A model generated the notes under the pieces. That model was not told the DNA's origin and did no database searches. It saw only the letters and a list, made by a program, of their open reading frames with translations. 64,000 nt of DNA, from NCBI RefSeq assembly GCF_023702225.1, contig NZ_JAMQCO010000002.1, positions 460,327 through 524,326 on the forward strand, written 5' to 3'. The position numbers and the translations under genes were made by a program. This document shows, piece after piece, positions 44,987 through 54,714 of the stretch. The number at the start of each line of letters is the position of its first letter. Positions within the stretch are counted from its first letter, which is position 1. The stretch comes from Aureimonas altamirensis. Lineage in GTDB: Bacteria; Pseudomonadota; Alphaproteobacteria; Rhizobiales; Rhizobiaceae.

Positions 44987-47900
44987 ATGGCCAACGAAAC
45001 GATTTCACCGAACGACATAGCCATCGTCGGCATGGCGCTGCGCGTCCCAGGCGCAAAGAACGTGCGCGAGTTCTGGGACAATCTGTGCAACGGCGTGGAA
45101 TCGATCCGCACCCTCAGCCGCGAAGAGCTGATCGAGGCGGGGGAATCGCCCGACCGGATCCACAACCCCAACTACGTGCCCCGCGCCGCCGACCTCGACG
45201 AGATGGAGCAGTTCGACGCCGACTTCTTCGGGCTCAGCCCCAAGGAAGCGGCCATCATGGATCCGCAGCACCGTCAGTTCCTGGAATGCGCCTGGGAGGC
45301 GATGGAGGATGCCGGGCGCACGCCCGACGCAAGCGCCGGCCCCGTCGGCGTGTTCGCCGGCTGCGGCATGGGCAGTTATTTCTACTTCAACGTCTGCAGC
45401 AACCGGCAGTTGTTGGAAGACACCGGCATGTTCCTGCTGCGCCACACCGGCAACGACAAGGACTTCCTGTCCACGCGCGCATCCTTCACCTTCGATCTGC
45501 GCGGCCCGAGCGTGAACGTGCAGACGGCCTGCTCCACCTCGCTCGTCGGCGTGCACTATGCCTGCCAGAGTCTGATGAGCGGCGAGTGCGACATGGCGCT
45601 GGCCGGCGGCGTGACGATCGAACTGCCGCACCGCCGCGGCTACACCTTCCAGGACGGCGAGATCCTGTCGCCCGACGGCCATTGCCGCGCCTTCGACCAT
45701 CGCGCCGCGGGCACCGTGTTCGGCAGCGGCGTCGCCATCGTCGCGCTGCGGCGCCTTTCCGACGCCATTGCCGATGGCGACGTCATCCATGCGGTCATCA
45801 AGGCGAGCGCCATCAACAACGACGGCGGCACCAAGGCCGGCTATCTCGCCCCCAGCGTATCCGGCCAGGCCGAAGCCATCGTCGAGGCGCAGGTGCTGTC
45901 GGGGCTGGATGTCGACACGATCGGCTATGTCGAATGCCATGGCACCGGCACCTATCTCGGCGATCCGATCGAGGTGGAGGCGCTCACGCAGGCCTTCCGC
46001 CAGGGCACCGACAAGACCGGTTTCTGCCGGATCGGCTCGGTCAAGACCAATATCGGCCATCTCGATACGGCGGCCGGCGTCGTCGGCCTCATCAAGGCGG
46101 CGCTGGTGGTGAAGCACGCAATGGTGCCGCCCAGCCTCAATTACGAAAAGCCGAACCCGTCCATCCCCTTCGCCGACAGTCCCTTCGTCGTAAACGACCG
46201 GTTGAACGCATGGACCGATCTGGGCGCGCCCCGGCGGGCCGCCGTCAACTCGCTCGGTGTCGGCGGCACCAACGCCCACGTGATCCTGGAGCAGGCCCCC
46301 GCCGGCTACGGCGGCGGACGTCCGGACACTGCCGACAACGACAACGCCCCGCGCCTTCTGGTGTTCTCCGCCCGCAACCGCAAGGCGCTCGACGGCGCCG
46401 TCGCCCGCCTGTCGGCGCGGCTGAAGCAGGATGCCTCGCTGAGCCTCGCCGACACCGCCTTCACTTTGGCGACCGGCCGCAAGACATTCGAGCATCGGCG
46501 GGTCGTGGCCGTGCGCGGACGCGGCGACGCCATCGAGGTGCTGGGCGACGCCGAAACGCGCCGCGCCTTCACGCATACAACGCTGGACACTCCGTCGGGC
46601 GCCGTCTTCCTGTTTCCGGGCGGCGGCGCGCAGCATACCGGCATGGCGGCGCGCCTCTATGCCGAGGACGCGGCCTTCCGCGCCACGGTCGAGGAGGGAC
46701 TTGCGGCCCTTGCCCCCGAAGCCGCGCGCGAAATCCGCGCCGCCTGGCTGGAAGCACCCGCCGGCGATGCCAAGGCGGCCGAAGCCCTTTTGAAGCCGTC
46801 GGTCCAGCTTCCCGCCATCCTCATCATCGAGATCGCGGTCGGCCGGCACCTGATGGCGCACGGTATCCAGCCGCAGGCGCTGATCGGCCATTCCATGGGC
46901 GAAAACGCGGCGGCCTGCCTTGCCGGCGTCTTTTCCTTCGCCGATGCCGTGCGCCTGGTGCGGCTGCGCGGCGAACTTTTCGACACCATCGCGCCCGGCG
47001 GCATGCTGAGCGTGCCGATGGACCCGGCGGCCCTGAAGGCGCGCCTGCCCGAGGCGCTGGACCTCGCCTCCGTCAACGCTCCGCAATTCTGCGTCGTATC
47101 GGGCCTCAACGAGGATCTGGAGGCGTTCCGCCAGTCGCTGGCCGCCGATGGCATCGACGCCACGCGAGTGCCCATCGACATCGCCGCCCATTCGCGGATG
47201 CTCGACGCCATCCTGCCCCGTTTCGAGGCCTTCCTGCGGACCATCCGGCTCGGCGCTCCGCGCATTCCCATCGTATCCAACCTCACCGGAACCTGGCTGA
47301 CGGACGCCGAGGCCACCGACCCGCTCTACTGGTGCCGCCATCTGCGTTCCACCGTGCAGTTTGCGCTGGGGATGGGTCTTCTGGCGCAGGACAAGGCGCG
47401 CATCTACGTCGAGGTCGGGCCCGGCCGCGCCCTGTCGTCGCTTGCCAAGGCGCAGGGCTCGATCGACGCCAACCAGATCGTCAACGCCCTGCCCCATGCC
47501 GACGAAAAGGGTGACGACCGGCTGAGCCTGATGGCCGCTCTGGGCCGCCTCTGGGCAACCGGCCTTTCCGGCGATTTCGACCGTCTGTGGACGGCGCCCG
47601 GGGCGCGCCGCGTCTCGCTGCCTACCTATGCCTTCCAGCATCGTCGCTACTTCATCGAGGCAGCCGCCCGCGAGCAGCAGGGCCCCGAGGCCCCCGCCCT
47701 GGTGCGCCGGGACGACCTGTCGCAATGGGGCTACCGCCCTGTCTGGAAGCGCTCCGTCGCCGATATCGAAAGCGATGGCGAGATGGTGAAGCGTTTCTGG
47801 CTGATCTTCGAGGATGACGCGGGCATCGGGGCCGGCGTCACCGAACGCCTGCGCGCGCTCGGACACCGCGTGGCGACGGTGCGGCAAGGCGATAATTTCG

Positions 47901-50900
47901 GCAAGCGCGGATCCGACTCCTACGTCCTGTGCCCGGAAGGCGACCGGTCGGGCTACGACGCGCTGTTCAGCGGGCTTGCCGCCGACGGCGAGTTGCCCAC
48001 CGAGATCATCCATCTGTGGCTGCTGACGCAAGGCGAAAGGCACCGCCCCGGCTCCAGCTTCTTCCACCGCAACCAGGAATGCGGCTTCTACAGCCTGCTG
48101 CATCTGTCGCAGGCGATGGCCGACGCCGGCATCGCCGCCCCCCTGCACCTGACCGTCGCCACCAACGGCATGCAGCGCGTAGGCGACGAAGCCCTGCCCT
48201 ATCCGGACAAGGCCACCGTTCTCGGCCCATGCCAGGTCCTGCCGAAGGAGATGCCGGGCGTTACCGTCCGTGTCGTCGACTTCGACCTGCCGCACGCGGC
48301 GGCCGGGGCCGAAAAGCGCCGTGGCCTGTTCGTCCGCGGCAAGGCCGAGGTTCAAACCCCGTCCGGCACGACGCCCGACGATCTCTGGAACGAGCTTCTC
48401 GGCGCACCGGCATCCGAGATCGTGGCATGGCGCAAGGGCCAGCGCTGGAGCCGCAGCCATGCGGCGCTGAAGCTGCCCGAGACGGGCGAAGTGCCCTATC
48501 GCACCGGCGGCGTCTATCTGTTCACCGGCGGCCACGGCGACCTGGCGCTGGCGCTGGCCGGCCAGTTGGTCGAAAGGCATGCGGCGCGTATCGCGCTCGT
48601 CGGCCGCCGCCCCCTGCCCTCGCGGGAAGAATGGCCGAGCCTGAAGCACGCGCTGCCCCGGGGCGACCGTCTGCGCAAGCTGATCGAAGCCGTTGAGGCC
48701 ATGGAGGCCGCAGGCGGCGACGTGCTGTGCCTTTCTGCGGATGTCGGCAACCAGGAAGCCATGACCGCGGCGGTGGAAGAGACACGTCGCGCCTTCGGGC
48801 GGATCGACGGCGTGTTCCATGCCGCCGGCCTCGTCAAGGACGACTTGATCCCGCTGAAGACGCATATGGACGTCGAGGAGGTGTTCAGCCCGAAGGTGCT
48901 GGGCACCAATGTCCTGGCGAACGTGCTCGACCGTGAGACGCTGGATTTCCTCGTCCTCTTCTCCTCCACCAGCACCGATACGGCCCCGGCCGGCCAGGTG
49001 GACTACGTTGCGGCCAACGCCTACCTGAACGCCTTTGCCGAAGCCGAGCGCCGCCGCACGGGCCGCAAGACGGTGGCCGTGCACTGGGGCATCTGGGACG
49101 AGACCGGCCTTGCGGCCCGCGCCATGGGCCGCGCCCGCGCCGACAGCGCCGGCCAGCCGGTGCGCCACGGCCCGTTCTTCGAGCGGTGGGAGGCCGACGC
49201 CAACGGCGTCGACTGGCTGGAACGCACCATTTCGCCGGAGCGCGATTGGCTGCTGTCCGAACATCGGCTGACATCCGGCACGGCCCTCTTGCCGGGCACC
49301 GGCTATATCGAACTCATCGCGGAGGCAGCGCGCGAATACGGGCTGCCATCCAGGCTGACCCTGTCGGACCTCGTCTTCCTTCGGCCGCTCGACGTTGCCG
49401 ACGGCGCAGAGAAGATCGTGCGCACCCGTCTGGAAAAGCGCAAGGACGGCTGGCGCGCCACCATTCTTGCCGCGACTGCCGGGACGGCCTGGCAACGCCA
49501 CGCCGAGGCTTCCGTCGGGTTCGGCGGCGCAGAAGCGGGCCTGCTGGACGTTCGCTCCGCCTTCGAGCGGTGCCCGGACCGCCGCGCCGCGCCGGAGGGC
49601 GGCTCGCTGGTTGCCGCCCAGGAAGGGCACGTCCGCTTCGGCCCGCGCTGGCGCGTGCTCAAGCAGCTCGGCCTCGGCCAGGGTGAAGCCCTGGCCGAAC
49701 TGACGCTGGCTCCGGAAGCCTGCGGCGATGCCATGTTGCTGCATCCCGCGCTGATGGACATCGCCACGGGCTGCGCGATGGAGCTGATCCCCGGCTACGG
49801 GGAAACGGATGTCCTGTGGGCGCCCGCATCCTATGGGCGCATCGAGGTTCATGGGCCCCTGCCGCGCCAGATCTACAGCCATCTGCGCCTTGCCGACGCC
49901 GGCGACCTCGGCGATGGTTATGCCGCCTTCGACGTGACGTTGGCCGGCCCGGACGGCGTCGCCGTCGTGGAGATCGAGCGCTTCATCATCAAGCGGCTCG
50001 CCAGCGATACCGGCTTTGCCGGGGCCGAAGCCCCCGCCCCGCTGGCGCCGTCGGCAAGCCCGGCCCTGTCACCGGCCGTCGCGGCGCTGGCCGCGCAGGT
50101 GGCGCAGGGCATCCGGCCGGCGGAAGGGTTCCAGCTTCTGCAAAGGGCGCTCGCAACCCAGGAGACGCAGCCGATCATCTCGTCGATCGACCTGCACGCC
50201 CTGATCGCGCGGGCGGCACAGCCGGCAGCCGAGCCGGCGCGTCCGGCACAGCTGTTCGAGCGTCCGGCTTCGGAGCGCGATTACGTGGCGCCGCGCAATT
50301 CGGTGGAGCGCCGTCTTGCGGCCTTCTGGCGCGAGTTGCTCGGCATCGAGGAAATCGGCGTCGACGACAGCTTCTTCGACATGGGCGGCCACTCGCTGAT
50401 CGCGGTGCGCCTGTTCCGGATGATCCGCCAGGAATACGGCGTCGACTTCCCCATCTCGGTCCTGTTCGAAGCGCCGACCATCGCCGCCTGTGCGCGGTTG
50501 ATCGCCGAAAGGACGGGCATTTCCGAAGAGGGCGACGAAGCCGCCGCAGCCTCGAGCACGGAGGCGGCGCCCGCCGCGCGTATGACGCATCTGGTGGCCA
50601 TGCATCCGGGACGCGATCCCAAGGCGACGCCCTTCTTCCTGTGTGCCGGCATGTTCGGCAATATCCTGAACCTGCGTCACCTGGCATTGCATCTGGGCGC
50701 CGACCGCCCCGTCTATGGTCTGCAGGCGCGCGGGCTCTACGGTATGGAAGCGCCCCACGAGACGTTCGAGGCGGCGGCTGCCGACATCCTGGCGGAAATC
50801 CGCATGGTGCAGCCGCACGGGCCCTACCTTCTCGGCGGCTTCTCGGGCGGCGGCATCACCGCCTTCGAGATCGCGCGGCAGTTGACGGAAGCCGGGGAAA

Positions 50901-51442
50901 CCGTCGAGCGCCTCATCATGCTGGACACACCGCTGCCGACGCAGCCGGCGATCAGCCAGCTCGACCGCTTCGACATGAAGCTGCAGGACATACGGCGCAA
51001 CAAGCTGTCCTTCGTGTCGCAATGGTGGCGCAACCGCATGCTGTGGGAAAAGGAAAAGCGGGAGCGGGAGTCCGCAGCGGCCGGCGAAACCGGCGGCGAG
51101 CAGTTCCACAACCACAATATCGAGGCGGCCTTCCGCCGTGCGCTGGAGCTCTACAACGTGCGGCCTTATGGAGGGACGGTGCATCTGTTCCGCCCCGTGC
51201 CGGACGTGGTCTACCGCCTGCGCGACGGCCGCAGGCTGCAGGAAGGGCGGACCATCGTACTGGATGACAATGGCTGGACGCCGCATGTCGACGAGCTGGT
51301 CGTCTCCATCGTCCCGGGAGACCATGACGGGATGGTGCTGGAGCCGTGCGTGCGCGTGCTGGCGCAACGCATGCGCCAGTGCCTGGCCGAGGCGGAAGCC
51401 GCCCGCGGCGACGATGACGGGATGCTGATGGCGGCGGAGTGA
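44987..51442 (+). CDS. Type I polyketide synthase, single module KS-AT-KR-DH-ACP-TE
   Basis: A 2151-aa megasynthase. KS about residues 8-430 (C182 in VQTACSTSLVG; HGTGTYLGDPIE; KTNIGHLDTAAG). AT about 530-850 (S636 in GHSMGE). A structural linker (about 905-1150) precedes the KR, 1170-1390 (FTGGHGDLA; Y1340 and N1344 in YVAAN). DH about 1420-1690 (H1426 in EHRLTSGTALLPG; LHPALMDIATG). ACP about 1770-1850 (S1803 in DMGGHSLI). TE about 1880-2130 (S1953 in GGFSGGG; H2113 in PGDHDGM). KR precedes DH, the reverse of the usual order. It would extend an acyl unit once, reduce and possibly dehydrate it, then release it. Confidence 0.93.
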   Translation: MANETISPNDIAIVGMALRVPGAKNVREFWDNLCNGVESIRTLSREELIEAGESPDRIHNPNYVPRAADLDEMEQFDADFFGLSPKEAAIMDPQHRQFLECAWEAMEDAGRTPDASAGPVGVFAGCGMGSYFYFNVCSNRQLLEDTGMFLLRHTGNDKDFLSTRASFTFDLRGPSVNVQTACSTSLVGVHYACQSLMSGECDMALAGGVTIELPHRRGYTFQDGEILSPDGHCRAFDHRAAGTVFGSGVAIVALRRLSDAIADGDVIHAVIKASAINNDGGTKAGYLAPSVSGQAEAIVEAQVLSGLDVDTIGYVECHGTGTYLGDPIEVEALTQAFRQGTDKTGFCRIGSVKTNIGHLDTAAGVVGLIKAALVVKHAMVPPSLNYEKPNPSIPFADSPFVVNDRLNAWTDLGAPRRAAVNSLGVGGTNAHVILEQAPAGYGGGRPDTADNDNAPRLLVFSARNRKALDGAVARLSARLKQDASLSLADTAFTLATGRKTFEHRRVVAVRGRGDAIEVLGDAETRRAFTHTTLDTPSGAVFLFPGGGAQHTGMAARLYAEDAAFRATVEEGLAALAPEAAREIRAAWLEAPAGDAKAAEALLKPSVQLPAILIIEIAVGRHLMAHGIQPQALIGHSMGENAAACLAGVFSFADAVRLVRLRGELFDTIAPGGMLSVPMDPAALKARLPEALDLASVNAPQFCVVSGLNEDLEAFRQSLAADGIDATRVPIDIAAHSRMLDAILPRFEAFLRTIRLGAPRIPIVSNLTGTWLTDAEATDPLYWCRHLRSTVQFALGMGLLAQDKARIYVEVGPGRALSSLAKAQGSIDANQIVNALPHADEKGDDRLSLMAALGRLWATGLSGDFDRLWTAPGARRVSLPTYAFQHRRYFIEAAAREQQGPEAPALVRRDDLSQWGYRPVWKRSVADIESDGEMVKRFWLIFEDDAGIGAGVTERLRALGHRVATVRQGDNFGKRGSDSYVLCPEGDRSGYDALFSGLAADGELPTEIIHLWLLTQGERHRPGSSFFHRNQECGFYSLLHLSQAMADAGIAAPLHLTVATNGMQRVGDEALPYPDKATVLGPCQVLPKEMPGVTVRVVDFDLPHAAAGAEKRRGLFVRGKAEVQTPSGTTPDDLWNELLGAPASEIVAWRKGQRWSRSHAALKLPETGEVPYRTGGVYLFTGGHGDLALALAGQLVERHAARIALVGRRPLPSREEWPSLKHALPRGDRLRKLIEAVEAMEAAGGDVLCLSADVGNQEAMTAAVEETRRAFGRIDGVFHAAGLVKDDLIPLKTHMDVEEVFSPKVLGTNVLANVLDRETLDFLVLFSSTSTDTAPAGQVDYVAANAYLNAFAEAERRRTGRKTVAVHWGIWDETGLAARAMGRARADSAGQPVRHGPFFERWEADANGVDWLERTISPERDWLLSEHRLTSGTALLPGTGYIELIAEAAREYGLPSRLTLSDLVFLRPLDVADGAEKIVRTRLEKRKDGWRATILAATAGTAWQRHAEASVGFGGAEAGLLDVRSAFERCPDRRAAPEGGSLVAAQEGHVRFGPRWRVLKQLGLGQGEALAELTLAPEACGDAMLLHPALMDIATGCAMELIPGYGETDVLWAPASYGRIEVHGPLPRQIYSHLRLADAGDLGDGYAAFDVTLAGPDGVAVVEIERFIIKRLASDTGFAGAEAPAPLAPSASPALSPAVAALAAQVAQGIRPAEGFQLLQRALATQETQPIISSIDLHALIARAAQPAAEPARPAQLFERPASERDYVAPRNSVERRLAAFWRELLGIEEIGVDDSFFDMGGHSLIAVRLFRMIRQEYGVDFPISVLFEAPTIAACARLIAERTGISEEGDEAAAASSTEAAPAARMTHLVAMHPGRDPKATPFFLCAGMFGNILNLRHLALHLGADRPVYGLQARGLYGMEAPHETFEAAAADILAEIRMVQPHGPYLLGGFSGGGITAFEIARQLTEAGETVERLIMLDTPLPTQPAISQLDRFDMKLQDIRRNKLSFVSQWWRNRMLWEKEKRERESAAAGETGGEQFHNHNIEAAFRRALELYNVRPYGGTVHLFRPVPDVVYRLRDGRRLQEGRTIVLDDNGWTPHVDELVVSIVPGDHDGMVLEPCVRVLAQRMRQCLAEAEAARGDDDGMLMAAE

Positions 51443-51515
51443 TCCGCCGCCTACCCCTTAAGACTCTGTCACGATGCCGTGAAAGTAGAGATTGATGAGG
51501 GGATTATTTTCCAGT

Positions 51516-51533
51516 TCAATGTGAACACATTGA
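51516..51533. promoter_or_regulatory. 18-bp palindrome upstream of the GMC oxidoreductase (operator candidate)
   Basis: TCAATGTG-AA-CACATTGA, with perfect 8-bp arms, lies in the AT-rich 220-base gap between the PKS stop and the oxidoreductase start, about 130 bases upstream of the latter. The form suits a dimeric regulator (TetR/GntR/MarR/CRP-like). TTGTTT (51564-51569) and TATTTT (51588-51593), 18 apart, are a possible promoter just downstream. Confidence 0.5.
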
Positions 51534-51662
51534 GCCGTATTAAGACCAAGCCTTCCCAACTTGTTGTTTGAATACGGTTTCTGGAATTATTTTAACCTTT
51601 TCTGCGAGACTGCCTCGCCACTTTTTCCGGCGTCGTCATCTCACCCACTCGGAATAACCCAT

Positions 51663-53357
51663 ATGATCCACGATGATTTCGATGGCCTTGGGACATCCTT
51701 TTCCGGCGTTTGCATCGTCGGGGCCGGACCTATCGGCATTGCATTGGCAGTCGAGCTCGAGCGACTGAAGATTCCCGTCCTGCTGCTGGAATCGGGCGGC
51801 CACCGCCAGTCCGGCTCCATCCAGGCGCTTGCCGAGGCGGACTTCTCGACGCCCGACCGGCACGACGACATGAGCGTGGCGACGGCGCGCGCGCTTGGCG
51901 GCACGTCCAACCTGTGGGGCGCCCGCTGCGTCATATACGATCCGGTCGATTTCGTGCCGAGGCCGGGCCTGGTGAACGCGAGCTGGCCAATCTCCTATGA
52001 CGAGATATTCCCCCATTACGCGCGGGCATGCCAGATCGCCGATACGGGCGACGTCGTCTACAGCGCGCCCGTCCCGGGCGTGACCTGCCAGGATGACAGC
52101 TTTACCTTCGATACGCTGGAGCGCTGGGCAAACGAACAGAAGCTACACGTCACCCATCGCAAGCTCCTGGCGCGCAGCCCGCTGATCGACGTCCGGCTGC
52201 GCTGCGTCGTCACCGATATCGGCATATCGCCCGATGGGCGGGTGCGCGACGTGGAGATCGTCCGCGCCGATGGCGAGGAACGGCGACGCCTGGGCGTGGA
52301 CAGGCTCGTCATCGCTGCCGGAGGTCTGGAAAGCGCCCGGCTCCTGCTGGCTACCCAGCGCCGGCATACGAGCCTTTTCGGCGGACCGGACGGCCCTCTC
52401 GGCCGATACTACATGGGACACCTGATCGGCGAGATCGCCGATATCACCATGGCGACCGGCGATATCGACAAGGCCTTCGACTTCTTCGTCCACGACAGCG
52501 GCTCCTATGTCCGCCGGCGCTTCGTACCCAGCATGGAAACCCAGCTGCGCGAGGGCGTACTGAACACCGCGCTGTGGCCGGTGGTGCCGCCCGTCGCGGA
52601 TCCGCGCCATGGCAGCCCCATCCTGTCGCTCGTCTACCTCGTGATGGCGCTGGGGCCCGTCGGGCGCCTGGTCGTCGCCGAGGCGATCCGGCGGCGGCAT
52701 ATTCCCGATGCCCCGCGTGAGATCAGGGCGCATTTGCGCAACGTCCTGACGGGCGCACCGGAAGCGATGGCGCAAGCCGCCAGCTTCCTGATGCGCCGTT
52801 ACGGCCGGCGCGAACGCCTGCCGGGCCTGTTCGTGCATAATCGCAACCGCCGCTACGGCCTGTCCTATCATTCGGAACACAGCCCCGATCCGCTCAGCCG
52901 CGTCTGGCTGACAGACAAGACCGATGCGCTCGGGCTGCCCCGACTCGAGATCGACCTGCGTTTTCCGCGCTCGGACGCGGAGTCCGTGGTCCGGGTGCAC
53001 GACCTGTTCGAAAACTGGTTGCAGGCGACGGGATTCGGCCGGATCGATTATCGCGTGCCCCGCGAGGATCGGGTGGCTTCGGTCATGGCCCAGGCCAGGC
53101 ACGGCACGCACCAGATCGGCATGATCCGCATGGGTGCGAACGCCCGCGAAGGTGTCGTCGACGGCAACCTCCGCAGCTTCGACCTGCCCAATCTGTTCGT
53201 CACCAGCACGGCGGTTCTGCCGACGTCCGGCCAGGCGAACCCCACCTTGACCGCCATGGCCCTCGCCGTGCGCCTCGCCAACCGCCTTTCGGCGGAAAGC
53301 GAAGGCAAGGTGACGCAATTTCGCAAGGTGAACATGCGTGGCAGCGTGGCGGCATGA
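51663..53357 (+). CDS. GMC-family FAD oxidoreductase
   Basis: A 564-aa flavoprotein. VCIVGAGPIGIALAVELER is the FAD Rossmann motif; RALGGTSNLWGARC matches the GMC GGxS(N)xxxG region; the C-terminal ARHGTHQIGMIRMG and LFVTSTAVLPTSGQANPTLTAMALAVRLA carry the His and Asn/His active-site positions. GMC members oxidise alcohols, sugars and polyols. Its place next to the PKS and under the palindrome suggests tailoring of the product or of a sugar, but this is inference. ATG 51663 (MIHDDFD) has GGAA about ten bases upstream; a longer frame covers only the intergenic region. Confidence 0.88.
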   Translation: MIHDDFDGLGTSFSGVCIVGAGPIGIALAVELERLKIPVLLLESGGHRQSGSIQALAEADFSTPDRHDDMSVATARALGGTSNLWGARCVIYDPVDFVPRPGLVNASWPISYDEIFPHYARACQIADTGDVVYSAPVPGVTCQDDSFTFDTLERWANEQKLHVTHRKLLARSPLIDVRLRCVVTDIGISPDGRVRDVEIVRADGEERRRLGVDRLVIAAGGLESARLLLATQRRHTSLFGGPDGPLGRYYMGHLIGEIADITMATGDIDKAFDFFVHDSGSYVRRRFVPSMETQLREGVLNTALWPVVPPVADPRHGSPILSLVYLVMALGPVGRLVVAEAIRRRHIPDAPREIRAHLRNVLTGAPEAMAQAASFLMRRYGRRERLPGLFVHNRNRRYGLSYHSEHSPDPLSRVWLTDKTDALGLPRLEIDLRFPRSDAESVVRVHDLFENWLQATGFGRIDYRVPREDRVASVMAQARHGTHQIGMIRMGANAREGVVDGNLRSFDLPNLFVTSTAVLPTSGQANPTLTAMALAVRLANRLSAESEGKVTQFRKVNMRGSVAA

Positions 53358-53396
53358 GCCGCGGCGGCGGGCCGCAGCCTTTCCGGAACCGACCCT

Positions 53397-54593
53397 TCAG
53401 GCCCTGAACAGTTCGGCGAGGTAGCCGGCTTCCCGCGACAGGTCGTGCCGCTGGCGCACCAGCGCCTGTCCGCGCCGGCCCATGTCCTCGCAGGCGACAT
53501 CCGGCGTATCGAGGCAGCGACGCATCGCGTCCGCGGCCTCTTCCACCGAGCCTGCGCCGAAGAGCCAGCCCGTCTCCCCTTCCTTGACGAGTTCGGGGAT
53601 GGCCGCGATCCCCGTGGCCAGCACGGGGCGCCCGAGCGCGTAGGATTCCATGATGACCACCGGAAGTCCCTCGGCGAAGCTGGTCAGGATCATGGCGCGC
53701 GATGCCAGGAGCTGCGCGCGCACCTCCTCGCCACTCGCCCAGCCGGTGATCCGCACGACCCCTTCCAGCCCTTCCGACCGTATCAGACCGTCGATCTCGC
53801 TGCGCAACTCACCGTCGCCGACGAGGACCAGCTCGAAATCGACACCCTGCCGGTGCAGGAGGCCGGCTGCCTGCACGAGGATCCAGTGGCCCTTCTGCCC
53901 GCCGAGCCGACCGACGCAGACCATCCGCCTCGGATGGGAAGGCGGCGGCGGATTGTCGAGGAAATAGGCGGGGTCGAGGCCGCAGCGGACGATCCGGACC
54001 TTGCTCCAGTCTTCGAAGGCGGCCCAGCGGAAGATCTGGCTGGCGCAGAAATGGCTGATCGCCGCGACGAAGCGCGCGCGCGCCACCTTCTCACCCAGCT
54101 TCATGAAGCGCGGTGCATCGAATTCGTCCGGCCCATGGACGGTGAAGCTGTAGGGAATGTCCGAAAGGCACGATGCCAGCATGGCGACTTCCGCCGAGTT
54201 GGTGCCGAAATGCGCATGGATGTGCGTTACGCCGGCCTTCTCGAGATATTCGACGAGCAGACACGCCTCGGCCAGGGTGATGGCATGAAGCGCGGGGGAG
54301 CGATCGCTTCGCCGCATCATGGTCGCCGCCAGCCTCACCGCCCGCCGGAATTTTCCAGGGCGCTTCGTGGCCAGCCGCAACGTTGCGGCAGCCAGCGGCC
54401 GCGCACCGTCCTTCAGCAGGTAATAGGTCCTTTGCTGCTCGGCCCTGTCGTCCGGATCCACCAGGTCGGCGTCCCATCCCCGCATCGCGGTTCGCACCAC
54501 GGTCTGGCCGGCGGCTTCCAGCGCCAGGATCTCGCGCCGGATGAAGCTGTGGCTCGTCTTGGGATATTGATTGATGATGTAAGCGACCTGCAT
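53397..54593 (-). CDS. Glycosyltransferase family 4
   Basis: A 398-aa GT-B enzyme. VAYIINQYPKTSHSFIRREILAL is typical of the colanic-acid WcaL/AmsK-like group; HIHAHFGTNSAEVAMLA, FTVHGPDEFDAP, VCVGRLGGQKGHWILVQAAGLL and the EX7E region SFAEGLPVVIMESYALGRPVLAT are present. It probably adds a sugar to the exopolysaccharide or to the NRPS/PKS product. It converges with the oxidoreductase gene, with 39 bases between stops. Confidence 0.92.
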   Translation of the reverse strand: MQVAYIINQYPKTSHSFIRREILALEAAGQTVVRTAMRGWDADLVDPDDRAEQQRTYYLLKDGARPLAAATLRLATKRPGKFRRAVRLAATMMRRSDRSPALHAITLAEACLLVEYLEKAGVTHIHAHFGTNSAEVAMLASCLSDIPYSFTVHGPDEFDAPRFMKLGEKVARARFVAAISHFCASQIFRWAAFEDWSKVRIVRCGLDPAYFLDNPPPPSHPRRMVCVGRLGGQKGHWILVQAAGLLHRQGVDFELVLVGDGELRSEIDGLIRSEGLEGVVRITGWASGEEVRAQLLASRAMILTSFAEGLPVVIMESYALGRPVLATGIAAIPELVKEGETGWLFGAGSVEEAADAMRRCLDTPDVACEDMGRRGQALVRQRHDLSREAGYLAELFRA

Positions 54594-54714
54594 TCCAGAG
54601 CACCCGGCTGAAAGACCTACGATTTGGCGTCACGCCAAGGTATAGCGCCTTTCCATCCGGAAGCCCGCGCGCCTTCGGAATGCTTGCTTCGTCAATTGGT
54701 GGTAGGCCGCCTTT

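Noticed and set aside
45005-49882. A long open frame (over 1600 codons) antisense to the PKS gene
   Set aside because: It is a mirror of a high-GC coding strand; the sense frame has complete KS-AT-KR-DH-ACP-TE motifs, the antisense protein is His/Arg/Gly-rich without domains.
40112-51442. Calling the NRPS/PKS locus a siderophore pathway
   Set aside because: Relatives of the monooxygenase NRPS occur in siderophore clusters, but no receptor, reductase, salicylate or hydroxamate gene or Fur-like site is visible here.
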